Assembly: GCA_036259835.1 (NCBI GenBank)
Contig: DATABA010000077.1
Location: forward strand, 1-16,636
Length of the DNA: 16,636 bases
Reading direction: 5' to 3'
From: JALYGK01 sp036259835
GTDB taxonomy: Bacteria; Actinomycetota; UBA4738
A program made the translations under genes and the position numbers. Each line of letters begins with the position of its first letter. Within the stretch, counting starts at the first letter, position 1. Of the stretch, positions 1 through 7,377 are shown piece by piece. Under the pieces are notes generated by a model, which had not been told where the DNA came from, did not search any database, and worked only from the letters and a program-made list of their open reading frames with translations.

Positions 1-2451
1 CGCTGCCGCCTCGACATCCACTGTCAGGGACACCGTCGCGCTCGCTCCCGCGGCGAGGTTCGCCGCATGGGTGCATGTGACGTCCTGGCCCACCGCCGAA
101 CAGCTCCAGCCCGCGCCGGCGAACGAGTCGTAGGTGAGGCCGGCGGGAAGGGTGTCCGAAACCGTGATGGGGCCTTCCGCTTCGGTTGGTCCGTCGTTCG
201 AAACCTCCAGGTCGTACGTCTCCTCCGTCCCCACCAGGAACGACCCGGCATGCGTTTTCGCAATGGAGAGGTCGGCGAGGCGGTCGATGCCCGTCTCGTC
301 TTGATCCGTGTTGTCGCCCCGGTCGGCGTCGGGCGAGTCGGAGGAGACCGTCGCCAAGTTCGTCACCGAGGCCGGGGCGTCGCTCGCGACTTCCACCGTG
401 AGCGCGAAGGACGAATTGGCGCCGGCCGCGAGATTCCCCGCGTGCGTGCAGGTCACGTCCTGATCGACCGCCGCGCAGGTCCACCCGGAGCCCGAGCCCG
501 ACACGAATGAGAGGCCAGCGGGAAGAGTGTCGGTCACGACGACCGGTCCGGTGGCGGCGCCGGTTCCGGCGTTCGAAACGGTGAACTCGTAGACGCCCTG
601 CTCACCGGCTACGAAGTCCGCGTCGTGGCTCTTCGATATGGAGAGGTTCGCGGCGCCTGCGGCTCCTACGAAGTCGCTGTCGGCGTCATTCGAGGAATTC
701 GGGTCCAGGGTCGTCGCGACGACGGTCGCCGAATTCGTCACCGACGGAAACGCGGCGGCGTCGACGTCGACGATCAACGCGAGTGAGGAGGTCGCGCCCG
801 CCACAAGGTCACCGGCGTGGGTGCAGGTGACGTCCTGGCTCACCGCGGCACAGTTCCAGCCGGACCCGGAGAACGAAAGATAGGTCAGTCCTGCGGGCAG
901 CGTGTCGGTCACGGTGATCGGTCCGGATGATGTGGATGGACCGGCATTCGAAACCTGGATGTCGAAGGTGAACGGCAGACCGACGACCATCTCGCCGGTG
1001 TGGGTCTTGGCGATGGAGAGGTCTGCGGAGGGAACGACGTTCGTGACGTCGCTCACAGTGTTGTCCGCGGGCGTCGGGTCGTCTCCATTGAAGGAGGCCG
1101 TCGCCGAGTTCGTGACCTGTGGGACGGCCGAGGGGCCCACATCCACGGTCAGGGACACCGAGGAAGTCGCGCTGGCAGCGAGGCCGGCCGCGTGCGTGCA
1201 CGTCACGGCCTGTCCAACCGCGGAGCAGGACCATCCCGTTCCGGTGCCCGAGACAAATGACAGACCTGCGGGCAACGTGTCGGTGATCGTGATCGGCCCT
1301 GGTGCGGAGACGTCTCCCTTATTGGTAACCGAGAGTTGGTAGGTCCCTTGCTGTCCCACCGTGAAGTCGCCGGTGTGGGATTTCGCCAGCGACAGATCCG
1401 CGGGACGAACCGCCTGGACCAGCAGGGCGTTGAGGGGGAACACTCCGAAGTCGCTGTTGTAGTGGTAGCTACTACCTGAGAAGTCGTAGATGAGCGCAGA
1501 GATCACGGTCGTACCCGGCGAGAGGATCCGGACCACGTAGGTGGTCTCGATCGTTCCGCCCGCCTTGCCACCCGGATAGTTCTCGGGTCCGACACAGCTG
1601 CGGTAGTCGGGGTCTGCCGGGTCGTTCTCCCAACCACAGGCGTCCGCGTAGAGCTTATCGTTCGTGGCGCCGGGTGGTGCGGTGTACGTGCTGGAGACCG
1701 AAAGCACTTGGAATACGACGTTGGAGAAGTTGATGAAGCTCTCGAGCTGTTCGTACCCGCCGGTGGCGGTTTTGCTGAACAACTTGTATGTGTAGGTCTC
1801 GCCCACGAAAACCGTGGTTGCGGGCGGGTCACCAATCCCTCCTGGGCCGGTGATGGCTTGAACTGAGTTTCGGTTCTGAGAGACCAGTCGCTCGACGTAG
1901 ATTTCCCGGCCCATCGGGGTGGAGATCGAACCAAGACCATCGGCGGTCACCGCAATGTGGTAGTCGCGGCTCGTGTCGTACGCCGCGGTAGTTCGAGTGA
2001 TCGCGATTTCGAAATAGAAGTCGGAGCAGGCCCCCGGAGCAAGCGTTTCGACAGTGAGCGTCGATGCCCCGACGAGGTTGATCAAGGAGTTGCTGGAGTC
2101 CCAGGTGAACGTGGCAACGACGTTCGTCGCGGGATCGATACCGGTATTGCACACTCGGGCGCCCACCATGAAGCGGTTCGGCCCCTCGGACACGTCGTTG
2201 CTGTCAAGGCCAACGACGTTCCACGTGATCGGCTCGATGGTCAGAACCGGCGCGGCACTGGCCGGCGGACTGCCGACGCCGATCACTCCAACCATCAACA
2301 GTATGACCAGTGGGATTCGGGCAACAGCGGCTAGCCGGGTGGCCTTGTTCGCCGGCGGTTTGCGCTTACCGGTGATGCGAACTCGGAAATTCGATGTAGT
2401 GCCGGATACGGACATCGCCATAACATCGGCAATTGCGCCGATTTGCTTCAT
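1..2451 (-). CDS. Secreted DUF11-repeat surface protein, C-terminus outside window
   Basis: An open frame of 817 codons runs from an ATG at 2451 to base 1 without a stop, so the C-terminus lies outside. Residues 1-37 are a long basic leader, 46-60 a hydrophobic stretch, and an ASA/AP signal-peptidase-like site follows near residue 66. Residues about 67-350 form a unique beta-rich domain with several cysteines (for example ARVCNTG, APGACSD, DACGWEND, YRSCVG). From residue 351 (base 1401) come DUF11-type repeats of exactly 125 residues, each opening with A-[DN]-L-S-[IL]-[AS]-K and carrying TDTLPAGL (SDTLPAGL in the last), G-W-x-C and VTCTH. Three are complete and a fourth is cut by the edge. 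DUF11 repeats are beta-sandwich modules of exported bacterial surface proteins, so a cell-surface or adhesin-like role is inferred. No Shine-Dalgarno sits before 2451; the ATGs at 2421 and 2415 are alternative starts that would give a shorter leader. Confidence 0.88.
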   Translation of the reverse strand, partial: MKQIGAIADVMAMSVSGTTSNFRVRITGKRKPPANKATRLAAVARIPLVILLMVGVIGVGSPPASAAPVLTIEPITWNVVGLDSNDVSEGPNRFMVGARVCNTGIDPATNVVATFTWDSSNSLINLVGASTLTVETLAPGACSDFYFEIAITRTTAAYDTSRDYHIAVTADGLGSISTPMGREIYVERLVSQNRNSVQAITGPGGIGDPPATTVFVGETYTYKLFSKTATGGYEQLESFINFSNVVFQVLSVSSTYTAPPGATNDKLYADACGWENDPADPDYRSCVGPENYPGGKAGGTIETTYVVRILSPGTTVISALIYDFSGSSYHYNSDFGVFPLNALLVQAVRPADLSLAKSHTGDFTVGQQGTYQLSVTNKGDVSAPGPITITDTLPAGLSFVSGTGTGWSCSAVGQAVTCTHAAGLAASATSSVSLTVDVGPSAVPQVTNSATASFNGDDPTPADNTVSDVTNVVPSADLSIAKTHTGEMVVGLPFTFDIQVSNAGPSTSSGPITVTDTLPAGLTYLSFSGSGWNCAAVSQDVTCTHAGDLVAGATSSLALIVDVDAAAFPSVTNSATVVATTLDPNSSNDADSDFVGAAGAANLSISKSHDADFVAGEQGVYEFTVSNAGTGAATGPVVVTDTLPAGLSFVSGSGSGWTCAAVDQDVTCTHAGNLAAGANSSFALTVEVASDAPASVTNLATVSSDSPDADRGDNTDQDETGIDRLADLSIAKTHAGSFLVGTEETYDLEVSNDGPTEAEGPITVSDTLPAGLTYDSFAGAGWSCSAVGQDVTCTHAANLAAGASATVSLTVDVEAAA
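277..1401 (-). repeat. Three complete 375-bp DUF11-coding tandem repeats
   Basis: On the minus strand the units run 1401-1027, 1026-652 and 651-277, and a fourth partial unit runs from 276 to the left edge. The register is exact: equivalent TLPAGL sites lie 375 bp apart (near 1261, 886, 511 and 136). The units are diverged in sequence but show no indels. Each contains two cysteines about ten residues apart (G-W-x-C ... V-T-C-T-H), a possible disulfide. Confidence 0.85.
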
Positions 2452-2525
2452 GAATCCAGGGGCTTTGCGACCTCGACGTGCTGAAGAACTCCGCAGGTCA
2501 GGACACCGGCGTACGCAAAAGGACC

Positions 2526-2540
2526 TATAAAAGATCCGCC
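2526..2540 (+). promoter_or_regulatory. Candidate leaderless promoter (-10 TATAAA) for oxidoreductase
   Basis: TATAAA at 2526-2531 is followed by 9 nt and then the ATG at 2541, which has no Shine-Dalgarno at a usable distance. The same AT-rich patch read on the minus strand (TTTATA) could also serve the divergent DUF11 gene, about 75 nt from its start. No good -35 hexamer was seen on either strand. Confidence 0.35.
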
Positions 2541-3458
2541 ATGCCGCCGGTGGAGCGAAATGTCCAAAGACCGAACGCTGGGACGCGGTCGCCCGCAGTC
2601 GTGGGGTTCATCGGGCTCGGAGCCATGGGGAGCCGAATGGCCCGACGTCTGCTAGACCGCCGCCATGAGCTGGTCGTGTGGAATCGAACCCGGGAGAAGC
2701 TTTCAGAGCTCCGCGCACTCGGAGCCCACGCCGGCGAGAGCCCAGCCGACGTGGCGCGTCGAGCGGACGTGGTCCTGACGATGGTCACCGATCCGTCTGC
2801 GCTTCGAGACGTCACCGAGGGAACCGAGGGAGTGGCCTCTGGGGCGAGTGGGTCGACAGCAGTCATCGAGATGTCTACGGTGGGCCCCGCCGCCGTCGGG
2901 CGCCTGGCATCCGTCCTTCCGAAGGACACCCCGCTCCTCGACGCTCCCGTGTTGGGAAGCCTTTCCGAGGCGGAGTCTGGTTCGCTGAAGATCTTCGTGG
3001 GCGGCCCGGTCGAGGTCTACGAGCGGTGGGCCCCGCTGCTGGCGGAAATGGGTTCGGTTCTCCACGCAGGTCCATTGGGAGCCGGAGCTGCGTCAAAGCT
3101 GGTGGCGAACACGACGCTCTTCGGCATACTCGGCACCCTTGGGGAGGCGCTCGCTGTCGCTCGGGCGCTCGGCCTTTCGCGCGAGAAGGCCTTCGAGGTG
3201 TTGGCGGAAACGCCTTTGGCTGCCCAGGCCGAGCGCCGCCGCCCTTCAATCGAGTCCGGAGAGTATCCGTCCCGATTTGCGCTTCCCCTCGCCCGGAAGG
3301 ACATCGGTCTGATCCTCGACGCCGCGGCGGCGGGTGGAGCCGATCTCCGAATCGTCGAGGCCATGCGGAAATGGTTCGAACAGGCGGAGGCCGCGGGATG
3401 GGGTGACCGGGACTATTCGTCGGTGCTCCACTTCATGGTCAATCGGACGCGGCAGTGA
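2541..3458 (+). CDS. NAD(P)-dependent beta-hydroxyacid dehydrogenase (HIBADH/GLYR family)
   Basis: This 305-residue cytoplasmic oxidoreductase belongs to the 3-hydroxyisobutyrate dehydrogenase/glyoxylate reductase family, which interconverts 2- or 3-hydroxyacids and their oxo forms with NAD(P). Visible motifs are the Rossmann loop GFIGLGAMG (residues 22-30), NRT at 48-50, the substrate loop DAPVLGS (134-140; usually DAPVSGG), the catalytic-lysine segment GAGAASKLVAN with K186, and the C-terminal LARKDIGLIL with K253. The ATG at 2541 is preferred because a TATAAA box lies 9 nt upstream. A GTG at 2601 would start right at the Rossmann strand (285 residues), and the frame is open back to a GTG at 2478. 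The gene ends in a 4-bp GTGA overlap with the VOC gene, so the two are probably co-translated. The substrate is unknown; the L and S replacing SG and G in the substrate loop make a specific name unsafe. Confidence 0.85.
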   Translation: MPPVERNVQRPNAGTRSPAVVGFIGLGAMGSRMARRLLDRRHELVVWNRTREKLSELRALGAHAGESPADVARRADVVLTMVTDPSALRDVTEGTEGVASGASGSTAVIEMSTVGPAAVGRLASVLPKDTPLLDAPVLGSLSEAESGSLKIFVGGPVEVYERWAPLLAEMGSVLHAGPLGAGAASKLVANTTLFGILGTLGEALAVARALGLSREKAFEVLAETPLAAQAERRRPSIESGEYPSRFALPLARKDIGLILDAAAAGGADLRIVEAMRKWFEQAEAAGWGDRDYSSVLHFMVNRTRQ

Positions 3459-3877
3459 GCGGAAACGTGGAGGCCAGTGGAGGCGCGGTCTTCGAGGAGC
3501 TGGACTTCGTGTACACGCCGAGTCGCGACGTCTCGGCGGAGATGTCCTACGTCGAGGAGGTTCTCGGGGCCGAGGTCCTGTTCGCCATCGAGGGGATGGG
3601 CGCCAGGGTGGCCGCGCTTCGCCTGACCGAGCGCCCACCGCTGCTGTTGCTCGCCGATCACGTCGAAGGCGAACGCCCCATCCTGGTGTATCGCGCCCGC
3701 GACCTCGCTGAGGCAACGCGGACGCTGGAGGCCCGAGGCTGGAAGCGCGGAACAGCGTTGGAGATTCCGCACGGACCCTGTTCGTCGTTCGAAACACCAG
3801 GCGGGCACCGCTTCGCGCTGTACCAGCTGACGCGTCCCGAAGCCGCCGCGCATTTCCAGGGACGCCGCGACTTTTAA
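3455..3877 (+). CDS. VOC-superfamily (glyoxalase/bleomycin-resistance fold) protein
   Basis: A 140-residue protein of one VOC module pair: strands near FEELDFVYTP (residues 13-22) and AALRL, then ILVYRARDLAEATRTLEARGW, and a final FETPGGHRFALYQ typical of the last VOC strands. VOC proteins bind divalent metal and isomerise, lyse or oxygenate small substrates, or simply sequester ligands. Here the usual first-strand metal histidine is replaced (EELDFVY), so metal use is uncertain. The GTG start overlaps the upstream stop by 4 bp, suggesting translational coupling with the dehydrogenase and a shared substrate pathway. No specific substrate can be assigned. Confidence 0.75.
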   Translation: MSGNVEASGGAVFEELDFVYTPSRDVSAEMSYVEEVLGAEVLFAIEGMGARVAALRLTERPPLLLLADHVEGERPILVYRARDLAEATRTLEARGWKRGTALEIPHGPCSSFETPGGHRFALYQLTRPEAAAHFQGRRDF

Positions 3878-3883
3878 GCGAAG

Positions 3884-3898
3884 TACACTCCCGCTCTA
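3884..3898 (+). promoter_or_regulatory. Candidate leaderless promoter (-10 TACACT) for HAD gene
   Basis: TACACT at 3884-3889 fits TANNNT and lies 9 nt before the GTG at 3899. No Shine-Dalgarno is present between the VOC stop and this start, so transcription probably begins at or next to the start codon. Confidence 0.4.
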
Positions 3899-4699
3899 GT
3901 GGAAGCTGCGTTCTTCGACCTGGACAAGACGCTCCTCCCTGGATCCAGCCTGTTTCCGCTGGCGCGAGAGATGTACCGCCAGCACTACTTCAAGCTCTCG
4001 GACATCGCCCGGTTGACGGCCGACCAACTTCTGTTCCGGGCGATCGGCTCGGAGGAGCAGGCGCCGATGGATCGAGCCCGCAAGGCGTCACTTGAGGTGA
4101 TCCGGGGACGCAGGCGTGAGGACGTTCTCGCCTTTGGCCGTTCCGTGGCGAACAAGGAACTGGTCCCGCGCCTGTATCCGCAGGCCGTCGAGCTGATGAC
4201 GCGGCACAAGCGGTTGGGCCGCCAGGTCTTCATCGCCTCGTCGTCGCCGGAGGACTACCTGGCGATCCTTGCCGAAGAGCTCGGCGTCGACGGTGTCATC
4301 GGCACCCGCGCGGAAGTGGTGGACGGCCGCTACACCGGGGAGCTGGAGGGTCCGCTGGTCCACGGCCCGGAGAAGGCCGCTCGCGTGGCCGCCCTCGCCG
4401 CGGAGCGCGGGATCGATCTGTCTCGCTCATACGCATATTCGGACAGCGTCAACGATCTTCCGCTCCTGGAGCTCGTCGGTAACCCGGTTGCCATGAACCC
4501 GGACCGGCACCTCATGCAGATCGCCCGCCGTCACGGATGGCAGATCATCGACCTGCGGATCGCCCGGCGCCGGACGCTTATCGGATCCGCGGTGGGTGGG
4601 GTTGCGGCTGCAGTGGGCGCAGCCGCGTACGCCGCGGGTTACGCGATGGGACGAAGGTCGATGGCACGAAGGTCAATTCGTCAGATGGTGGTGTCTTAG
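3899..4699 (+). CDS. HAD-superfamily subfamily IB phosphatase (SerB-like) with hydrophobic tail
   Basis: This 266-residue protein has all four HAD motifs: motif I D7-L-D9-K-T11 (nucleophile and acid/base aspartates), motif II serine within FIASSSPED (114-116), motif III K159 in GPEKAARV, and motif IV SDSVNDLPLLE with D182 and D186. It matches the SerB/CicA-like IB group, which hydrolyses small phosphoesters such as phosphoserine or lipid phosphates. The C-terminus is unusual: residues about 227-250 are an Ala/Gly-rich hydrophobic helix followed by a basic tail (GRRSMARRSIRQ), suggesting membrane attachment, so a phospholipid-related substrate is possible. The GTG start is chosen because the HAD motif begins five residues in and a TACACT box lies 9 nt upstream. 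It converges on the MerR gene with a 28-bp gap. Confidence 0.82.
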   Translation: MEAAFFDLDKTLLPGSSLFPLAREMYRQHYFKLSDIARLTADQLLFRAIGSEEQAPMDRARKASLEVIRGRRREDVLAFGRSVANKELVPRLYPQAVELMTRHKRLGRQVFIASSSPEDYLAILAEELGVDGVIGTRAEVVDGRYTGELEGPLVHGPEKAARVAALAAERGIDLSRSYAYSDSVNDLPLLELVGNPVAMNPDRHLMQIARRHGWQIIDLRIARRRTLIGSAVGGVAAAVGAAAYAAGYAMGRRSMARRSIRQMVVS

Positions 4700-4727
4700 C
4701 GCCGCCTGGTTCGGGGCGCGTCTGAAG

Positions 4728-5492
4728 TCAGCTTGCCGCCCTCGGGGCGCGCGCGGGGTGGACCATTTCAGTACGGAGCACTTGCTCCATCGTGGCCGCA
4801 GCGACTTCGCGTTCCATCGCCCTGCCCAACGCCACTGCGACCGCGGCGGACGCCATCGGCCGCAACCGGCGCAGGGTGGTGGTTACCTCGGGGAGACGTT
4901 CCGGCGGCATCCCATCTGCCACGAACGGCTCCCAGACGTGCCGTTCGAAGAGCTCGACGAAATCACGCGCGACCCGGCCCGCGTCGACCTCGAGCTTCGC
5001 GGCGACGTCCAGCGCGGACGAAAGTGGGATGCCCATTCGAAAGAGCTCCGCCCCCATCCGGAGTAGCGAGGGCGTTGGGACGCGGAAGGCATCCCTGTCA
5101 GGAATCAGCAGTTCGAGCTCGACGGCTCTCTCCAGGAGGCGATCGGCATGATCCAGGGACGGGAACAGGGCGTCCAGCTCCTCGCGGGTCATTCTCTCCT
5201 CGCGCTCGTTGGTCCACGGCGCCGTCAAGACTTCCTCGAAGCCCAGGACGTCTCCGATATCTCGCCGCTCCTCCCACGCCTTCAGGAGCTCGTCGATGGC
5301 GGCAAGCGAGAACCCACGCTCTTGAAGACGGCCGATCAGTCGCAATCGGGCGAGGTGACCGTCGTCGTAGTAACCCACGCGGCCACGGAGCGCAGGAGGG
5401 GGGAGGAGCCCCCTCGTCTGGTAGGCGCGAATGTTCCGAGTCGTCGTGCCCGCCTCACGAGCCAGCTCGTCGATCGTCATCAGGCCTTCCAC
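4728..5492 (-). CDS. MerR-family transcriptional regulator
   Basis: This 254-residue protein has an N-terminal MerR winged helix-turn-helix: TIDELAREAGTTTRNIRAYQ (residues 6-25), then RGLLPPP, GYYDDGHLARLRLIGRLQERGFSLAAI and the linking helix. Residues about 100-254 form a helical effector domain rather than a short metal loop. There is no cysteine anywhere, which argues against a Cys-based metal or thiol sensor and favours an organic or lipophilic ligand (inference). The GTG at 5492 lies 6 nt after a TAGCAT box, a leaderless arrangement. The gene is divergent from the polytopic membrane protein at 5572, whose promoter carries a dyad between -35 and -10, the classical MerR operator position. 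Control of that neighbour is therefore likely. Confidence 0.88.
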   Translation of the reverse strand: MEGLMTIDELAREAGTTTRNIRAYQTRGLLPPPALRGRVGYYDDGHLARLRLIGRLQERGFSLAAIDELLKAWEERRDIGDVLGFEEVLTAPWTNEREERMTREELDALFPSLDHADRLLERAVELELLIPDRDAFRVPTPSLLRMGAELFRMGIPLSSALDVAAKLEVDAGRVARDFVELFERHVWEPFVADGMPPERLPEVTTTLRRLRPMASAAVAVALGRAMEREVAAATMEQVLRTEMVHPARAPRAAS

Positions 5493-5504
5493 GAGAAGAT
5501 GCTA
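5493..5504 (-). promoter_or_regulatory. Leaderless -10 box of the MerR gene
   Basis: Read on the minus strand, TAGCAT (5504-5499) is followed by 6 nt and then the GTG start at 5492. This puts the expected transcription start on the start codon. No convincing -35 hexamer precedes it. The same hexamer recurs at 5544-5549 on the plus strand. Confidence 0.5.
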
Positions 5505-5519
5505 ACACCGAGGGTGCAT

Positions 5520-5549
5520 TTGACAGCGTTACATGAATCGATGTAGCAT
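5520..5549 (+). promoter_or_regulatory. Promoter of the membrane-protein gene, TTGACA-N18-TAGCAT
   Basis: A perfect -35 hexamer TTGACA (5520-5525) is followed by an 18-nt spacer and a TANNNT -10 TAGCAT (5544-5549). Transcription would start near 5556, about 16 nt before the GTG at 5572. A slightly long spacer holding a dyad is the hallmark of MerR-activated promoters, though 19-20 nt is more usual. Confidence 0.6.
5528..5547. promoter_or_regulatory. Probable MerR operator dyad in the promoter spacer
   Basis: TACAT-GAATCG-ATGTA (5530-5545) is an inverted repeat with 5-bp perfect arms, extending to 7-bp arms with one mismatch (5528 G pairs with 5547 C). It fills the spacer between -35 and -10. 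A second dyad, TAGCAT-GCGGCG-ATGCTA (5544-5561, 6-bp perfect arms), overlaps the -10 and the expected start of transcription. The ATGCTA arm also recurs at 5499-5504 over the regulator's own -10, which could give autoregulation. Confidence 0.55.
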
Positions 5550-5571
5550 GCGGCGATGCTAGGGATGGAGA

Positions 5572-7377
5572 GTGAGGCTTGAGGCGATGACCGGGCTTCT
5601 GGCGCACGCGGGCCGCACCGCGTGGGACGAGTGGCTTTACGTGATCGCGCCACTCGCGGTGTTCGCTTTTGCCGTCGGTGGGCTGGCGATGCTGGGCCGG
5701 GCGGCCGGGAGCGGCTCGGGTCTTCGACGCCTGATCGGCCGAATCGCATCGGCACTGGAACGGATCACGGGCGTTCCCGGATGGGTGGTCGCCACCGTAG
5801 GAACCGGTGTGTTCGCGTTGCTCGTCGCGGTGGTCGGCTTTTACTGGGACGTTGCGTGGCACATCGACTTCGGAAGGGACAAGGAGCTCTTCACACCGGC
5901 GCACACGATGATTGTCGTCGGCCTTCTGATGATCGTCGCGACCGCAATCGTCGAAGTGCTGTTCGCAACGATCCAGGGAGTCGATACTCGCGTTCAGTGG
6001 AAGTCCGTTCGGATTCCGTATTCGGCCCTCCCGCTCGCTGCGTTGGGCTTCGGCGCGCTGAGCGGGTTCCCCCTTGATGAGGTGTGGCACCACTTCTACG
6101 GAGTCGACGTCACGATGTGGGGACCGACACACCTCATCATGATTGCCGGGGCCTCGTTCACCCCGATCGCTCTGTGGCTCGTCCTGGCCGAGGCGCGGAT
6201 CGGACCGAACAATGGGAACGTCGCCCGCCTGATCCACACGATTCTGGCCATCGCGACGTTGACAGGTCTTTCCACGTTCCAGGGCGAGTTTGATTTCGGT
6301 GTTCCTCAGTTCCAGCTGATGTATCAACCGGTGCTGATCGCGGCGGCGGCGGGAGCAGGGCTCATCGCGGCGCGGCTCGTGCTCGGGACGGGTGGAGCGG
6401 TGGTCGCCGCGGCGGGGTTCATCGCTCTTCGGGGAGCGCTGGCCGCCCTGATCGGTCCGGCGCTTGGCCTCACGACCCCGACGTTTCCCCTGTATGTGGG
6501 CGGGGCGATCGGCATCGAGCTCGTCGCCGCCGTTTCGCGGTGGAGGTGGTCGTTGGGGTTTGCCGCCGCCGCGGGATTGGCCGCAGGAACGCTCGGGATC
6601 GCTGGCGAGTGGGCCGTCGTAGCCGTATGGGCCCGGCACGGCTGGACCGCATCGCTTGTGCCGCCGGTCGTTCTGCTGAGCATTCTTGCTGCGGTTGCTG
6701 GAGCGGTCATCGGTACCGTGCTGGCTGCGTCCGCCCTGAGGAAGCCACTTCGTTTTCGGACCCCCGCTCTGCTCGCAGCCGGCGTCGGGCTGGTAGTTGC
6801 ATTGATCCTCCCGTTCCCTCGAACGGCGACGCCGGTGCACGCCCGGATGGATGTCGAGGCCGCTGCGGGCGGCCACGCGACTGTTCGTCTGGAGCTGGAT
6901 CCGCCCGACGCCGCGTCGGGTGCACGCTGGTTCGAGGCGATCGCCTGGCAGGGCGGCGGTCTCCATCTGGTGCCCATGGTGTCCCACGGCGACGGCCGAT
7001 ACGCCACCAAGTCGCCGGTCCCGGCGAGCGGAGATTGGAAGACGCTAATCCGGCTACATCGGGGGAGCGAGCTCATGGCCGTCCCGGTGTACATGCCCGC
7101 GGATTCCGAGATCGGCGCGCGGCAGATACCGCTCGGTGATCGAACCGTCCCGTTCGCCAGGGACACCGCGCTCTTGATGCGGGAGGCTAAGGGTGGTCCT
7201 CCCATCGTCGCTCGACTGATCTACGCGATGCTTCTCCTGATCGCGGCGGCGTGGATAGCCCTGTTGGCCCTCTCCTCTGTAAAGGTCGGAGCCAGCGGAG
7301 CTCAACCGTCGAGGCTGTGGGCTAATCGCGGATCCTTGGATCGCCTGGTTCGTGGATCAACGATTCCATCCGCCTGA
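5572..7377 (+). CDS. Polytopic membrane protein with duplicated WH/D/H motif and exported C-terminal domain
   Basis: I do not recognise a named family. The 601-residue protein has about 12 membrane segments up to residue 416, an exported domain at about 420-540, and one last segment (546-569). Two segments carry the same motif: D93-x2-W96-H97-x3-G101-x-D103-x5-P109-x-H111-x5-G117 and D169-x2-W172-H173-x3-G177-x-D179-x5-P185-x-H187-x5-G193. Every spacing is identical and the offset is 76 residues. Each sits at the junction of two predicted helices on the same membrane face, so they could form one metal or heme site (inference). The exported part, with GRYATKSPVPASGDWKTLI (475-493), resembles FixH/YtkA-like beta domains that follow CopD-type proteins; this is a memory-based likeness. 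The GTG at 5572 follows GGAG too closely; the ATG at 5587, with GAGG 9 nt upstream, is an alternative. It is divergent from the MerR gene, and its 3' end overlaps the RCK remnant by 56 bp. Confidence 0.8.
   Translation: MRLEAMTGLLAHAGRTAWDEWLYVIAPLAVFAFAVGGLAMLGRAAGSGSGLRRLIGRIASALERITGVPGWVVATVGTGVFALLVAVVGFYWDVAWHIDFGRDKELFTPAHTMIVVGLLMIVATAIVEVLFATIQGVDTRVQWKSVRIPYSALPLAALGFGALSGFPLDEVWHHFYGVDVTMWGPTHLIMIAGASFTPIALWLVLAEARIGPNNGNVARLIHTILAIATLTGLSTFQGEFDFGVPQFQLMYQPVLIAAAAGAGLIAARLVLGTGGAVVAAAGFIALRGALAALIGPALGLTTPTFPLYVGGAIGIELVAAVSRWRWSLGFAAAAGLAAGTLGIAGEWAVVAVWARHGWTASLVPPVVLLSILAAVAGAVIGTVLAASALRKPLRFRTPALLAAGVGLVVALILPFPRTATPVHARMDVEAAAGGHATVRLELDPPDAASGARWFEAIAWQGGGLHLVPMVSHGDGRYATKSPVPASGDWKTLIRLHRGSELMAVPVYMPADSEIGARQIPLGDRTVPFARDTALLMREAKGGPPIVARLIYAMLLLIAAAWIALLALSSVKVGASGAQPSRLWANRGSLDRLVRGSTIPSA

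Noticed and set aside
638..1342. Plus-strand frames of 81 and 146 codons
   Set aside because: They are antisense to the DUF11 repeats and repeat with the same 375-bp period, so they are passengers of the minus-strand gene.
277..1401. Regularly spaced repeats as a CRISPR-like or satellite array
   Set aside because: The 375-bp units are protein-coding and diverged, with conservation at the amino-acid level, so they are protein domain repeats.
5455..6987. 510-codon minus-strand open frame opposite the membrane-protein gene
   Set aside because: Its product is rich in Arg, Asp, Gln, Gly and His without domain signs, typical of the antisense of a GC-rich gene. The plus-strand frame has clear membrane helices and a duplicated motif.
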